The position numbers were made by a program, and so were the translations under genes. Shown one piece after another: positions 7,364 to 15,845 of a stretch of 64,000 bases of DNA. The stretch covers positions 1-64,000 of the forward strand of contig CAZSLS010000011.1 of NCBI GenBank assembly GCA_964607575.1. Direction: 5' to 3'. Origin of the DNA: BS750m-G57 sp964607575 (GTDB taxonomy: Bacteria; Planctomycetota; Phycisphaerae; SM23-33). Within the stretch, counting starts at the first letter, position 1; the number at the start of each line of letters is the position of its first letter. The notes beneath the pieces were generated by a model, which was not told the DNA's origin, searched no databases, and worked only from the letters and a program-made list of their open reading frames with translations.

Positions 7364-9844
7364 ATGAAGAAATACCTTGCCCTGCTCGTCTTATTTGGAA
7401 TCGCCACTGTCGCCGGCGAGGCACAGTCCGCCGGAAAACCCGGACCGATGCTTACCAAGGCACTGACCGGACCGATGAAAGGCGTAACCGATATCATCTT
7501 CGCAAATCGCAGTTCGTACAACGACGGGCACTGGTACGCCAACATCGGATACTATTGCGACGACGAGAAACGACCCGCCTACGCGGCCAATGGTAAACCG
7601 GGCACGGGAAGGTTGTGCATGCTGAATCTTCCGACCGGTAAGGTTACGGTTATCCTCGACGCCAAAGGCGGATCGATACGCGACCCACAGGTCCACTACG
7701 ACGCCAAGAAGATTCTCTTCTCGTGGCGCAAGGCGAAATCGCATTTCTACAATCTCTACGAGATCAACATCGACGGCTCCGGCGTAAAGCAGATCACCTC
7801 GGGAAACTTCGACGACTACGAACCGACCTACCTGCCCGACGGCGGAGTCGTGTTCGTATCGACGCGATGCAAGCGCTGGGTCAATTGCTGGATGACGCAG
7901 GTGGGCACGCTCTACCGCTGCGACGCCAAAGGCGCCAATATCCACCAGATATCCGCCAATAACGAGCACGACAACACACCCGCGGTCCTCCCCGACGGGC
8001 GCATCGTCTACACGCGGTGGGAATATACCGACCGCAGCCAGATCGGATATCACCATCTCTGGACCGTGAACCCCGACGGAACCAGGCAGATGGTCTACTA
8101 TGGAAACCAACGCCACTATCCCCTGTATATCGACGCCAAGCCGATTCCCGGTACGAATAAGATTATCGGGATAGACTCACCCGGACACGGCGCGAGGGAC
8201 CACTACGGCGCGGTCAGCATCTTCACCGACGCGTTCGGACCGGACGACGCAAAGGGCATCCGAAGAATCAGCCGGCGGGGACGATACATCGACCCGTGGG
8301 CATTCACGGAGGATTGCATTCTGGCCGCACAGGGAAAAACAATTGTTATCATGAACGCTCAAGGTCAGCGTGAAGTAATCCATTCTTCGAATCTGAACTG
8401 CCACGAGCCCCGCCCCGTCATCAAGCGCCCACGCGAGCGTATGGTCCTTCCGCGAACGAATCCAGCGTTGGATACCGGGCAGTTGGTGCTGACCGACGTT
8501 TACAACGGCAGGAACATGGGCGGGATCAAGCGCGGCGAGATCAAGAAACTGCTGATCCTCGAATCGCTGCCAAAGCCCGTGAACTTCTCCGGCGGTCCGG
8601 ATCTCACTTCGTGGTTGGGCACGTTCACGCTCGAACGGGTTCTCGGTACGGTTCCAGTCGAGCAAGACGGTTCGGCCTCGTTCACACTGCCGGCAAACCG
8701 CGCGGTGTTCTTCGTGGCGCTGGACGCCAATGACCTGTCGGTCAAACGGATGCAGAGTTTCGTAAGCGTTGCCCCCGGCGAGGTCACGAGCTGCGCCGGT
8801 TGCCACGAGAACCGCACGAGAACCGCCCCGGCGATGCGGACGCGCGTCCTGCAGGCGATGAAGCGTCCGGCCAGCAAAATCAAACGCTTTGAAGGCTACC
8901 CCGACGTGCTGGACTTCAACCGCGACATCCAACCGATATTCGACAAGCATTGCGTCAAGTGCCACAATCCCACGAAGTTCAAGGGCAAGCTCTCTCTGGC
9001 CGGGGACCTCGGCAGGATGTGGTCGCTGCCCTACTACGCCATGTTCGCACGGCTGCAGGTAGCCGACGGGCGAAACGGATACGGTAACCAACCGCCGCGC
9101 ACAATCGGCACGTTTGCGAGCCCGCTGATGAAGAAGATCGACGGCACACACGCAAAGCACAAGAAGGTCAAGGTCTCGCCCAGGGAGTGGCGGACGGTCT
9201 GGTTGTGGATAGAAAGCGCCGCGCCGTACGCCGGTTCCTACGGTGGTTTGCGAAACAAGGAAGAGCAAGGCCGCGAAGGGCACGCCGGCGGTTCGGCCCT
9301 GGGAGGAACACGCGATATCCTCAAACGCAGGTGTGCTTCGTGTCACAATGGCAAGAAACTTCCGACCGTTCCCTTCCACGTCGACGGGGCCAAGAACCGC
9401 GGTATCAAACGCCCGGTGGCGAGACACGAGCGGAAAGTCATCCCCAACGATCCGCTGGCGCTGTACAGTTCGCATGCGATCGTAAATATCACGCGTCCTG
9501 AGTTTTCGTCGGTGATCATGGCGCCGCTAGACAAGAAGGCCGGCGGGCGGGGAAGCTGCCCCGGCGTGTTCAAGACCAAAAACGATCCGGACTACAAGCG
9601 CCTGCTGGCAACGCTGCAGCAGGCCAAGACCAAAATGGACGCCCTGCCGAGATTCGGGACACCCAGGTTCAAACCGAATCGCCAGTACATCCGCGAGATG
9701 AAAAAGTACGGCGTGCTGGACAAATCGTTCGATCCGTCCAAAGAGAAGATCGACATCTTCGACACGGACCAGAAATACTGGAAGTCGCTATGGTACAAAC
9801 CGCCCGCGGCAAAGAAGCGGGCCAGCGCGGGAGGGAATAGATGA
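7364..9844 (+). CDS. HzsA-related secreted PD40 propeller / c-type haem protein
   Basis: The 826-residue protein has a signal peptide (residues 1-22), then TolB/PD40-type propeller repeats (about 40-250, e.g. FDDYEPTYLPDGGVVFVSTR). A hydrazine-synthase-alpha-like middle region and a C-terminal cytochrome-like part follow. Three CxxCH motifs are present: CAGCH (477-481), CVKCH (530-534) and CASCH (657-661), each able to bind haem c. Related proteins are common in Planctomycetota that do not perform anammox, and nothing else here suggests hydrazine synthesis, so an exported electron-transfer protein of unknown substrate is the safest reading. AAGGAAG precedes the ATG. The stop overlaps the next gene by ATGA. 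A paralogue lies at 11132-14242. Confidence 0.82.
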   Translation: MKKYLALLVLFGIATVAGEAQSAGKPGPMLTKALTGPMKGVTDIIFANRSSYNDGHWYANIGYYCDDEKRPAYAANGKPGTGRLCMLNLPTGKVTVILDAKGGSIRDPQVHYDAKKILFSWRKAKSHFYNLYEINIDGSGVKQITSGNFDDYEPTYLPDGGVVFVSTRCKRWVNCWMTQVGTLYRCDAKGANIHQISANNEHDNTPAVLPDGRIVYTRWEYTDRSQIGYHHLWTVNPDGTRQMVYYGNQRHYPLYIDAKPIPGTNKIIGIDSPGHGARDHYGAVSIFTDAFGPDDAKGIRRISRRGRYIDPWAFTEDCILAAQGKTIVIMNAQGQREVIHSSNLNCHEPRPVIKRPRERMVLPRTNPALDTGQLVLTDVYNGRNMGGIKRGEIKKLLILESLPKPVNFSGGPDLTSWLGTFTLERVLGTVPVEQDGSASFTLPANRAVFFVALDANDLSVKRMQSFVSVAPGEVTSCAGCHENRTRTAPAMRTRVLQAMKRPASKIKRFEGYPDVLDFNRDIQPIFDKHCVKCHNPTKFKGKLSLAGDLGRMWSLPYYAMFARLQVADGRNGYGNQPPRTIGTFASPLMKKIDGTHAKHKKVKVSPREWRTVWLWIESAAPYAGSYGGLRNKEEQGREGHAGGSALGGTRDILKRRCASCHNGKKLPTVPFHVDGAKNRGIKRPVARHERKVIPNDPLALYSSHAIVNITRPEFSSVIMAPLDKKAGGRGSCPGVFKTKNDPDYKRLLATLQQAKTKMDALPRFGTPRFKPNRQYIREMKKYGVLDKSFDPSKEKIDIFDTDQKYWKSLWYKPPAAKKRASAGGNR

Positions 9845-11103
9845 CCCCGTCGCACCTCAAATACGCATGGGCGGTTGTTCTGGCGGTCGCACTTTCGGGC
9901 GCCGCGGCCCCGCCGGCGACTGCGCCCGATCAGTGGGCCCAGTTTAACGGTCCGCGGAGGGACAACGCGTCAACCGAGAAGGACCTCCTGACCAAGTGGC
10001 CCCAAGACGGTCCGAAATTGCTCTGGGCCAGACGCGGAGTCGGTAAGGGTTACGCCACCGTCTCGATCAGCGGATCGAAAATCTACACGGCCGGGAATAT
10101 CGACGGGCATACTGTCGTCACCGCGCTGGGGCTCGACGGCAAGATACTCTGGCAGGCGAAGAACGGGCCGGTCGCCAAACGATCGTACCCCGGAGCCCGC
10201 GGAACACCGACCGTCAATTGCGGTAAGGTGTATCACCTCGGACCGGACGGGGCTATTGTCTGCCTCGACGCCGAGACGGGCAAGGAGATATGGGCCCTGA
10301 ACGTCCTTGAGCGTTTCGGCGGGAAAAACTGCACGTGGGGGTTGTCCGAGTCGCTGCTGATCGACGGGAAGAAAGTTATCTGCGTCGTCGGCGGAGCCCG
10401 AACCAGCATCGTCGCGCTCGATAAGGATACGGGCAAGACCATCTGGACTTCCCCCAGCGTGGGCGACAAACCGGGGTATGCATCGCCAATCGTAGTCGAA
10501 TACGGCGGGCTCAGGCAGATCGTGACGATGATGTCGCGATCGGTCGTGTCAGTGGCTGCCGACACGGGCAAAATCCTCTGGAAGTTCAAGCATGTCGTGT
10601 GGTTGGACGAGAACATCATGACGCCGCTCCATCATGACGGTCACATTTTCGTCTCGGGAAAAGGTCCGGGCGGAACGCTCCTGAAACTGAAAGTAGCCGG
10701 GAAGAAATGCACAGCCAAACCCATCTGGAAGAATCCAAAGCTGGACAACCTGCACGGGGGCGTCGTCCTGACCGGCGGATACTTGTTCGGACACTCGTCA
10801 AAGGGCTCGCGCCTGACGTGCGTCGAGTTCAAGACGGGCAAGACGATGTACTCGGCGGCGCATGAAGCCTCGGGCAAGAAATCCGCATCGATCACGCTCG
10901 CCGGTGGGATGCTCTATGTCCTCAGCGACCGCAACAGGGTCTACCTCGCCCCGGCGGTACCCGAGGGCTTCAAACCGGTCAGCAGTTTCGAGATCCTGCC
11001 CGGTGGAAGCGGTCCGCTGTGGGCCCATCCGGTAGTCTTCGGCGGACGATTGTACATAAGGCACGACAAGATCCTCATGGCGTACGATATCCGGGCGAAG
11101 TAG
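9841..11103 (+). CDS. PQQ-like beta-propeller repeat protein (BamB-like fold), secreted
   Basis: The 420-residue protein has a signal peptide (residues 1-28) followed by an eight-bladed-type propeller. The repeats are recognisable by D(A/K)xTGKxIW motifs: DAETGKEIWALN, DKDTGKTIWTSP and ADTGKILWKFK. Such repeats occur in BamB, which helps insert outer-membrane proteins, and in quinoprotein dehydrogenases. In Planctomycetota they are a very large group of exported proteins with mostly unknown roles. No calcium/PQQ catalytic residues are evident, so I do not call it an enzyme. It starts within the stop of the HzsA-like gene (ATGA overlap), so the two products are probably made together and may work together in the periplasm. 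Confidence 0.82.
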   Translation: MTPSHLKYAWAVVLAVALSGAAAPPATAPDQWAQFNGPRRDNASTEKDLLTKWPQDGPKLLWARRGVGKGYATVSISGSKIYTAGNIDGHTVVTALGLDGKILWQAKNGPVAKRSYPGARGTPTVNCGKVYHLGPDGAIVCLDAETGKEIWALNVLERFGGKNCTWGLSESLLIDGKKVICVVGGARTSIVALDKDTGKTIWTSPSVGDKPGYASPIVVEYGGLRQIVTMMSRSVVSVAADTGKILWKFKHVVWLDENIMTPLHHDGHIFVSGKGPGGTLLKLKVAGKKCTAKPIWKNPKLDNLHGGVVLTGGYLFGHSSKGSRLTCVEFKTGKTMYSAAHEASGKKSASITLAGGMLYVLSDRNRVYLAPAVPEGFKPVSSFEILPGGSGPLWAHPVVFGGRLYIRHDKILMAYDIRAK

Positions 11104-11131
11104 AACGCCTGAGGGTCTTTGGTCTGCAGGT

Positions 11132-14100
11132 TCATTCGATACGCCAGGACTGACCCCACTGCCCCCCACTGCCACTTGGCTTGTGCCAAAGTGATCGCCA
11201 GTATGCCCGATCGAGTTTGTACACGTCGACGGGGTCTTTCGCGGCGTTGAAACTCGCCGGAAGGATTCCGTAGTTCTTCATTTCGCGGATGTATGCGTTC
11301 GGCGGTCGGAATCCGGGCATATCGAATCGCTTCGTCTTGTTCAGCGCCTCGCCGGCCTTGCGGAGAAATACCAGGATGGCCTTGTAGTCGCGGTCACTCT
11401 TACTGGCAAAGCCCGCCGACCCGTTCGGTTTTTTCGTCCTGTTTTTGTGTACGCAGAGTCCGTATCCGCCCGCTTTTTTGGCCAGGGGGGCGAGCAGAAC
11501 CATCGATCTGGCCGGATGGGTGAGATTGTAGAGCAGTTGGGGGTGCAAGGGAGCACGTCCCTTATGGCATCCCAGGCAGCGGCGGTCCAGGACCTCCCGT
11601 GGAGCGGGAATAGAGACCTGTCCGCTAGGTCGGTAGACTCCTCGTTCTGTAATCGTGCCCCACACCCCGCTGGGGTCTATATCGATCATCCCGCTCCCAC
11701 AAGCGGAATACGTTCCGGGATATGCGGCCCCCGTCTCAATCCAAAGGCGGATCATTTTCCGCTGGTGCGGCGAGACCCTGACCTTGTAGTGCTTGCCGTC
11801 GAGCATTTTCATCAAGCGGCTGGCCGACGATCCGATAGATCGCGGGGGCCTGTTACCACCACCGTTTCGTCCATCGGAAAACAACCTGCGGACGGTCAAT
11901 GCGGCGTACGCATGCGAGAACCACGGTCCGCGGTCCCCGGTGAGAATCACACCCCCCGATCGCGGGGCGTTCTTTCCAGTGGTCTGGTATCTGTGGCAGG
12001 AGACGCAATGCCTGTCGAGAATCGGTTGGATATCGCGGGGGAAATCCATCACGTCGGGCACGTCGCGGACTGGGGCGATCTTGCTCGGCGGTCGCCTGGT
12101 GGCCTGCAGACGCTGCTGCGACAGAGTGCGGTGAGTATCGGTACGGTTCTCGTGGCAACCGACGCAACCGGTAACCTCGCCGGGCTGCAACGTAACGTAG
12201 CTCTGCATTCGCTTGACGGACATATCATTTTCGTCCAGCGCCACGAAGAACAGGCTGCGCATCGCCGGGGCCTCAAACCAGGCCGATCCGTCCGGCTCGA
12301 CCGGAACCGTACCGAGAATCCGTTTGAGCGTGAAGGTTCCACAGTTGCCAATACCGCCCCTCCCAGCCGCCTGGGGATGCCCCATGCTGATCGGATGGTG
12401 CCATCCGCCCATGTTCCCCGCCGGTTTTGCAAGCTGTTCCAAAACGAGCAGCTTCTTGATCTGGCCCGGTTTAACGCCCTTCATACGGCGCCCGTGGTTG
12501 ACGTTGGCCAGGAGCATCCGCCCGACCGTCTTGCTCAGGTCCACCCTCGACGGAATCACTTTTTCCCGCCTCCGGCGGCGAAGGGGGCGGGGTTCCTGAA
12601 CGATCATGCGCCGCGGAGCATCATTGCCCAGCGTGTAGATCACCCGAGTATCACCGGCGCCGTCGGTCAGGTAGATGTTGCGCCCGCAGGCGAAAAGAAA
12701 GCAGTTCTCGGAACAGGGATACGGATCGTAGCAGCGGCCCTGCAGCGCGGCGAATTGAGGCCCGAGATTGAGCGGTTTGGCCAGGGATCTGTCGTCGGGC
12801 CCCCTCCTGGAGTCCACCGTCATCAACACTCCCTGGTGATCCGCCCGTCCGTGTCCCGGCGAGTTCACGTAAACCACTCGGTTCGTGCCAGGGATCGGCT
12901 TGGCGTCACAGTACACGCCTCCTTCGCGGAACTGGTTACCGTAGTAGACCATCTGACCGGTCCCATCCGGGTTGACTGTCCACAAGTGCTGGTATGCGAG
13001 ATTGCTTCGGTCAACGTATTCCCATCGCATGTAGAGTACGCGTCCGTCCGGCAGCATCCAGGGAGTGTCCTCGTTGACGATGTTCGAAGAGATCTTGCGG
13101 ATGTTCCCGCCGTTTGCGTCGCATCGGTGAAGGGTGGTCACCTTGTACCATCCGCAGGCCACCCAACTGTTGCACCGGGTGGAGCAGAACATGATATCGC
13201 CGTTCGGCATGTAGGCCGGCTCGATATCGTCGAAAGGTCCGGAAGTCAACTGCCTCAGACGGCGTGAGTTAACGTTGATCTCGTAGAGGTGGTAGTATTC
13301 GCTTCCGGATTTGCGCATGGAGAAGAGAATCTTCTTCCCATCATAATGCATCTGCGGATCGCGGATTCCACCTTTCGGGTCCGCGATAATCACGGCCAGT
13401 TTGCCTGTGAGGAGATTCAGGCGGCAGAGCTGTCCGCCGTCGCCGTAGAGCTTGGTTTCGGGACGGGTAACGAGCCATCCAATGTTTGCGTACCAGTGCC
13501 CGTCGCGACTCTTCTCCCGGACGGTAAAGATAATTTCCTTCGCGCCCACTTTGTCCGACAGGGTTGTGCGGCGCGCCCGTTCGCTCTGATGCAGCATGGT
13601 CCTCGCGGTCTTTTCGATGTCGGCGGGGAAGTCGACCTTGAACGACGTCAGGACAAAGTTCCCCCTGATTCCCGACGCGGCCAGGCGGTCGCGACCCGGT
13701 CCCGTATCGGGGAGGGTGGGATCGGCGAGTACTTCGAGGCGGAAACCGGTGACCCGGCGAAGCGAGGTTCGGGCGACCACAGTGTAGGTGTCGCGATCGG
13801 GATTCTTTCCGCCGGCGAGGATCGAATTATCGGCGGCGATCTTCAGCGTGGCGCCACCGGCGCTCGTTGCGCGGAGGGGGGTAAGTTGAGTCCACTTGCT
13901 CGCCGCCCCGACCCGCGCGTCCGGGGTAATCGACAGGCGAAATCTACCGATGTTGAAATTGGCGATCGCCGCGTGCTTCAGTGTGAACGTGAGAGGGGTC
14001 CGGTCTTTCAGCGACAGCGGTGCGACCGTCTCGAAGGTCGCACTCTGATTCTTGTGGGTCTTTGGATGGATTGCCCATCCGGCCGAGTTATCGACCAGGA

Positions 14101-14242
14101 CGTTGGCGACGCGAAACCCCTTCTGCTCGAATGTCGCCTTGGCGTTCTTCAACCCGACCGCCCGGGCCTTCCGCGGCGGGCAGACCGCACCCGACAACAT
14201 GACCGCCGCACAGAGAGTCGCTCTCAGTACTAACGCCTTCAT
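11132..14242 (-). CDS. Large HzsA-related PD40 / c-type haem protein, paralogue of the 7364 gene
   Basis: This 1,036-residue protein starts with a signal peptide (MKALVLRATLCAAVMLSG). An extra N-terminal domain of about 250 residues, which looks like a beta-sandwich, comes next. The same propeller, middle region and C-terminal cytochrome part as in the 826-residue paralogue complete it. Haem motifs are CVGCHENRT (about residue 693), CVSCH (about 747) and CLGCH (about 889). Long identical stretches with the paralogue (for example HLWTVNPDGT and MVYYGNQ) show a duplication. The frame is open to 14377, but the ATG at 14242 begins the signal peptide and lies just after a TATAAT box, so the message may be leaderless. 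It is convergent with the PQQ-propeller gene. Confidence 0.8.
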   Translation of the reverse strand: MKALVLRATLCAAVMLSGAVCPPRKARAVGLKNAKATFEQKGFRVANVLVDNSAGWAIHPKTHKNQSATFETVAPLSLKDRTPLTFTLKHAAIANFNIGRFRLSITPDARVGAASKWTQLTPLRATSAGGATLKIAADNSILAGGKNPDRDTYTVVARTSLRRVTGFRLEVLADPTLPDTGPGRDRLAASGIRGNFVLTSFKVDFPADIEKTARTMLHQSERARRTTLSDKVGAKEIIFTVREKSRDGHWYANIGWLVTRPETKLYGDGGQLCRLNLLTGKLAVIIADPKGGIRDPQMHYDGKKILFSMRKSGSEYYHLYEINVNSRRLRQLTSGPFDDIEPAYMPNGDIMFCSTRCNSWVACGWYKVTTLHRCDANGGNIRKISSNIVNEDTPWMLPDGRVLYMRWEYVDRSNLAYQHLWTVNPDGTGQMVYYGNQFREGGVYCDAKPIPGTNRVVYVNSPGHGRADHQGVLMTVDSRRGPDDRSLAKPLNLGPQFAALQGRCYDPYPCSENCFLFACGRNIYLTDGAGDTRVIYTLGNDAPRRMIVQEPRPLRRRRREKVIPSRVDLSKTVGRMLLANVNHGRRMKGVKPGQIKKLLVLEQLAKPAGNMGGWHHPISMGHPQAAGRGGIGNCGTFTLKRILGTVPVEPDGSAWFEAPAMRSLFFVALDENDMSVKRMQSYVTLQPGEVTGCVGCHENRTDTHRTLSQQRLQATRRPPSKIAPVRDVPDVMDFPRDIQPILDRHCVSCHRYQTTGKNAPRSGGVILTGDRGPWFSHAYAALTVRRLFSDGRNGGGNRPPRSIGSSASRLMKMLDGKHYKVRVSPHQRKMIRLWIETGAAYPGTYSACGSGMIDIDPSGVWGTITERGVYRPSGQVSIPAPREVLDRRCLGCHKGRAPLHPQLLYNLTHPARSMVLLAPLAKKAGGYGLCVHKNRTKKPNGSAGFASKSDRDYKAILVFLRKAGEALNKTKRFDMPGFRPPNAYIREMKNYGILPASFNAAKDPVDVYKLDRAYWRSLWHKPSGSGGQWGQSWRIE

Positions 14243-14249
14243 GCTCGCC

Positions 14250-14279
14250 ATTATACACGCCGCGGAGTCACGATGTCCC
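14250..14279 (-). promoter_or_regulatory. Possible promoter giving a leaderless transcript
   Basis: TATAAT (14250-14255) with a weak -35 GGGACA (14274-14279) 18 bp upstream. The transcript would begin at or next to the ATG at 14242, which has no good ribosome site. Confidence 0.35.
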
Positions 14280-14323
14280 AACAGTTCTTCCGCATGTGGT
14301 ATCAGGCCTCGGGCAAGAACCCC

Positions 14324-14352
14324 TTGCCTTTGGGGGCTGACTGCTGCATTAT
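14324..14352 (+). promoter_or_regulatory. Putative promoter for uronate isomerase
   Basis: TTGCCT (14324-14329), a 17-bp spacer, then CATTAT (14347-14352), leaving a leader of about 60 bases to the ATG at 14420. Confidence 0.4.
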
Positions 14353-14419
14353 TCCCTTGTAAGCCGCCTGCTGCCACAAAACCACAAACTCAAAACGCCG
14401 CCGCCAGGAACTGCAAACG

Positions 14420-15838
14420 ATGAGCGATTTGTTTATCACCGATGACTTTCTGCTGCAAACCGAAGCGGCCCGAAACCTCTACCACCAATACGCCCGGGAT
14501 CTGCCGATCATCGACTATCACTGTCACCTCCCTCCCGAGCAGGTGGCGCGGGATCGGCGCTTCGAGAATCTCACACAGATATGGCTCGACGGGGATCATT
14601 ACAAATGGCGCCTCATGCGGGCGGCGGGTGTCGATGAGAAGTACATCACCGGCGATGGGTCGGATTGGGACAAATTCGCCAAGTGGGCCGAGGTAGTCCC
14701 CCAGACGCTCCGCAACCCGATGTACCACTGGGTCCACCTGGAATTGAAGCGGCCTTTCGGAATTTCCGACCGCCTGCTTTGCCCAGAGACCGCCAGGGGA
14801 ATATGGGACGAGTGCAATGAAAAGCTGCGTTCGCCGGAGTTCTCCGCTCGCGGGATCATGAAGCAGATGAACGTCGTGCTCGTATGCACCACCGACGATC
14901 CGGTCGATTCGCTGGAGTATCACCGGGCCGTCGCGGACGATAAAACGTTCGATATCCAGATGCTTCCGACATTCCGGGCGGACAAGGCGATGGCCGTAGA
15001 ATCGCCCGAAGCGTTCAACCAATGGACCGACAGGCTGGCGGTCGCCGCGGATATGGAGATCGCGGACTTCGAGTCATTCATGTTGGCGCTCGCGGCGAGG
15101 CATGAATTCTTCAACGATACCGGATGCCGCCTCAGCGATCACGGTTTGGGGTCGGTATGCTGGGCGGACTACACCGAAGCCGAGATCGACGCGATATTCG
15201 ACACGCTTCGCTCCGGACAGGAAATCGGCGACGATGACGCGGTCAAGTTCAAATCGTCTCTCATGTTCCGGTTCGGCGTGATGGGCTCATGGGCCGGTTG
15301 GACCCAGCAGATTCACTACGGTGCGTTGCGGAATAATTCAACTCGTTTGTTCGAGCAACTCGGTCCGGACTGCGGGTGCGACTCGATCGGTCAGGGCGAT
15401 TCGGCACGCGGGCTCAGCGGTCTGCTGGACAGCATGGACAACCTCGGCGCACTGGGCAAGACGATCCTCTACAACATGAACCCGTGCGATAACGAGATGC
15501 TGGCAACGATGATCGGAAATTTCCAGGGCGATCAACCTGGCAAGATTCAGTTCGGAAGCGGGTGGTGGTTCCTGGACCAGTTGGACGGGATGACCAGGCA
15601 GATAGACACCCTGTCGAACACGGGCCTGCTCAGCCGCTTCGTCGGCATGTTGACCGATTCGCGATCGTTCCTGTCGTACACTCGCCACGAATACTTCCGG
15701 CGGATACTGTGCAATATCCTCGGCCGCGAAATGCAGACGGGACTCCTGCCCGACGATCTCGAGATGATCGGTACGATGGTCGCGGACATTTCGCACCACA
15801 ACGCCGCTCGCTACTTCGGATTCGACCTGGGACGATAG
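14420..15838 (+). CDS. uxaC: Uronate isomerase (glucuronate isomerase)
   Basis: UxaC interconverts D-glucuronate with D-fructuronate and D-galacturonate with D-tagaturonate, the first step of hexuronate breakdown in the cytoplasm. The 472-residue length is standard. The amidohydrolase-fold metal site starts with IDYHCHLPP (His34, His36). The conserved tail TILYNMNPCDNEMLATMIGNF and the late VGMLTDSRSFLSYTRHEYFRR segment are diagnostic. No signal peptide is present. AGGAA lies about 11 bases before the ATG. No other hexuronate genes adjoin it; it is flanked by genes for exported proteins of unknown role. The identification is secure. Confidence 0.95.
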   Translation: MSDLFITDDFLLQTEAARNLYHQYARDLPIIDYHCHLPPEQVARDRRFENLTQIWLDGDHYKWRLMRAAGVDEKYITGDGSDWDKFAKWAEVVPQTLRNPMYHWVHLELKRPFGISDRLLCPETARGIWDECNEKLRSPEFSARGIMKQMNVVLVCTTDDPVDSLEYHRAVADDKTFDIQMLPTFRADKAMAVESPEAFNQWTDRLAVAADMEIADFESFMLALAARHEFFNDTGCRLSDHGLGSVCWADYTEAEIDAIFDTLRSGQEIGDDDAVKFKSSLMFRFGVMGSWAGWTQQIHYGALRNNSTRLFEQLGPDCGCDSIGQGDSARGLSGLLDSMDNLGALGKTILYNMNPCDNEMLATMIGNFQGDQPGKIQFGSGWWFLDQLDGMTRQIDTLSNTGLLSRFVGMLTDSRSFLSYTRHEYFRRILCNILGREMQTGLLPDDLEMIGTMVADISHHNAARYFGFDLGR

Positions 15839-15845
15839 TCCCGGA

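Noticed and set aside
8177..9475. Minus-strand open frame of 432 codons opposite the 826-residue HzsA-like gene
   Set aside because: Same reasoning: no domain, no ribosome site and a well-supported gene on the other strand.
11447..13267. Long plus-strand open frame (606 codons) opposite the large HzsA-like gene
   Set aside because: It is antisense to a protein with clear propeller and CxxCH motifs; its own translation has no domain and is rich in Arg, Pro and His, as expected for a GC-rich shadow frame.
7364..14242. Anammox hydrazine synthase
   Set aside because: Only alpha-like proteins are present, with no beta/gamma subunits, hydrazine dehydrogenase or other anammox genes; related proteins occur widely in non-anammox Planctomycetota.
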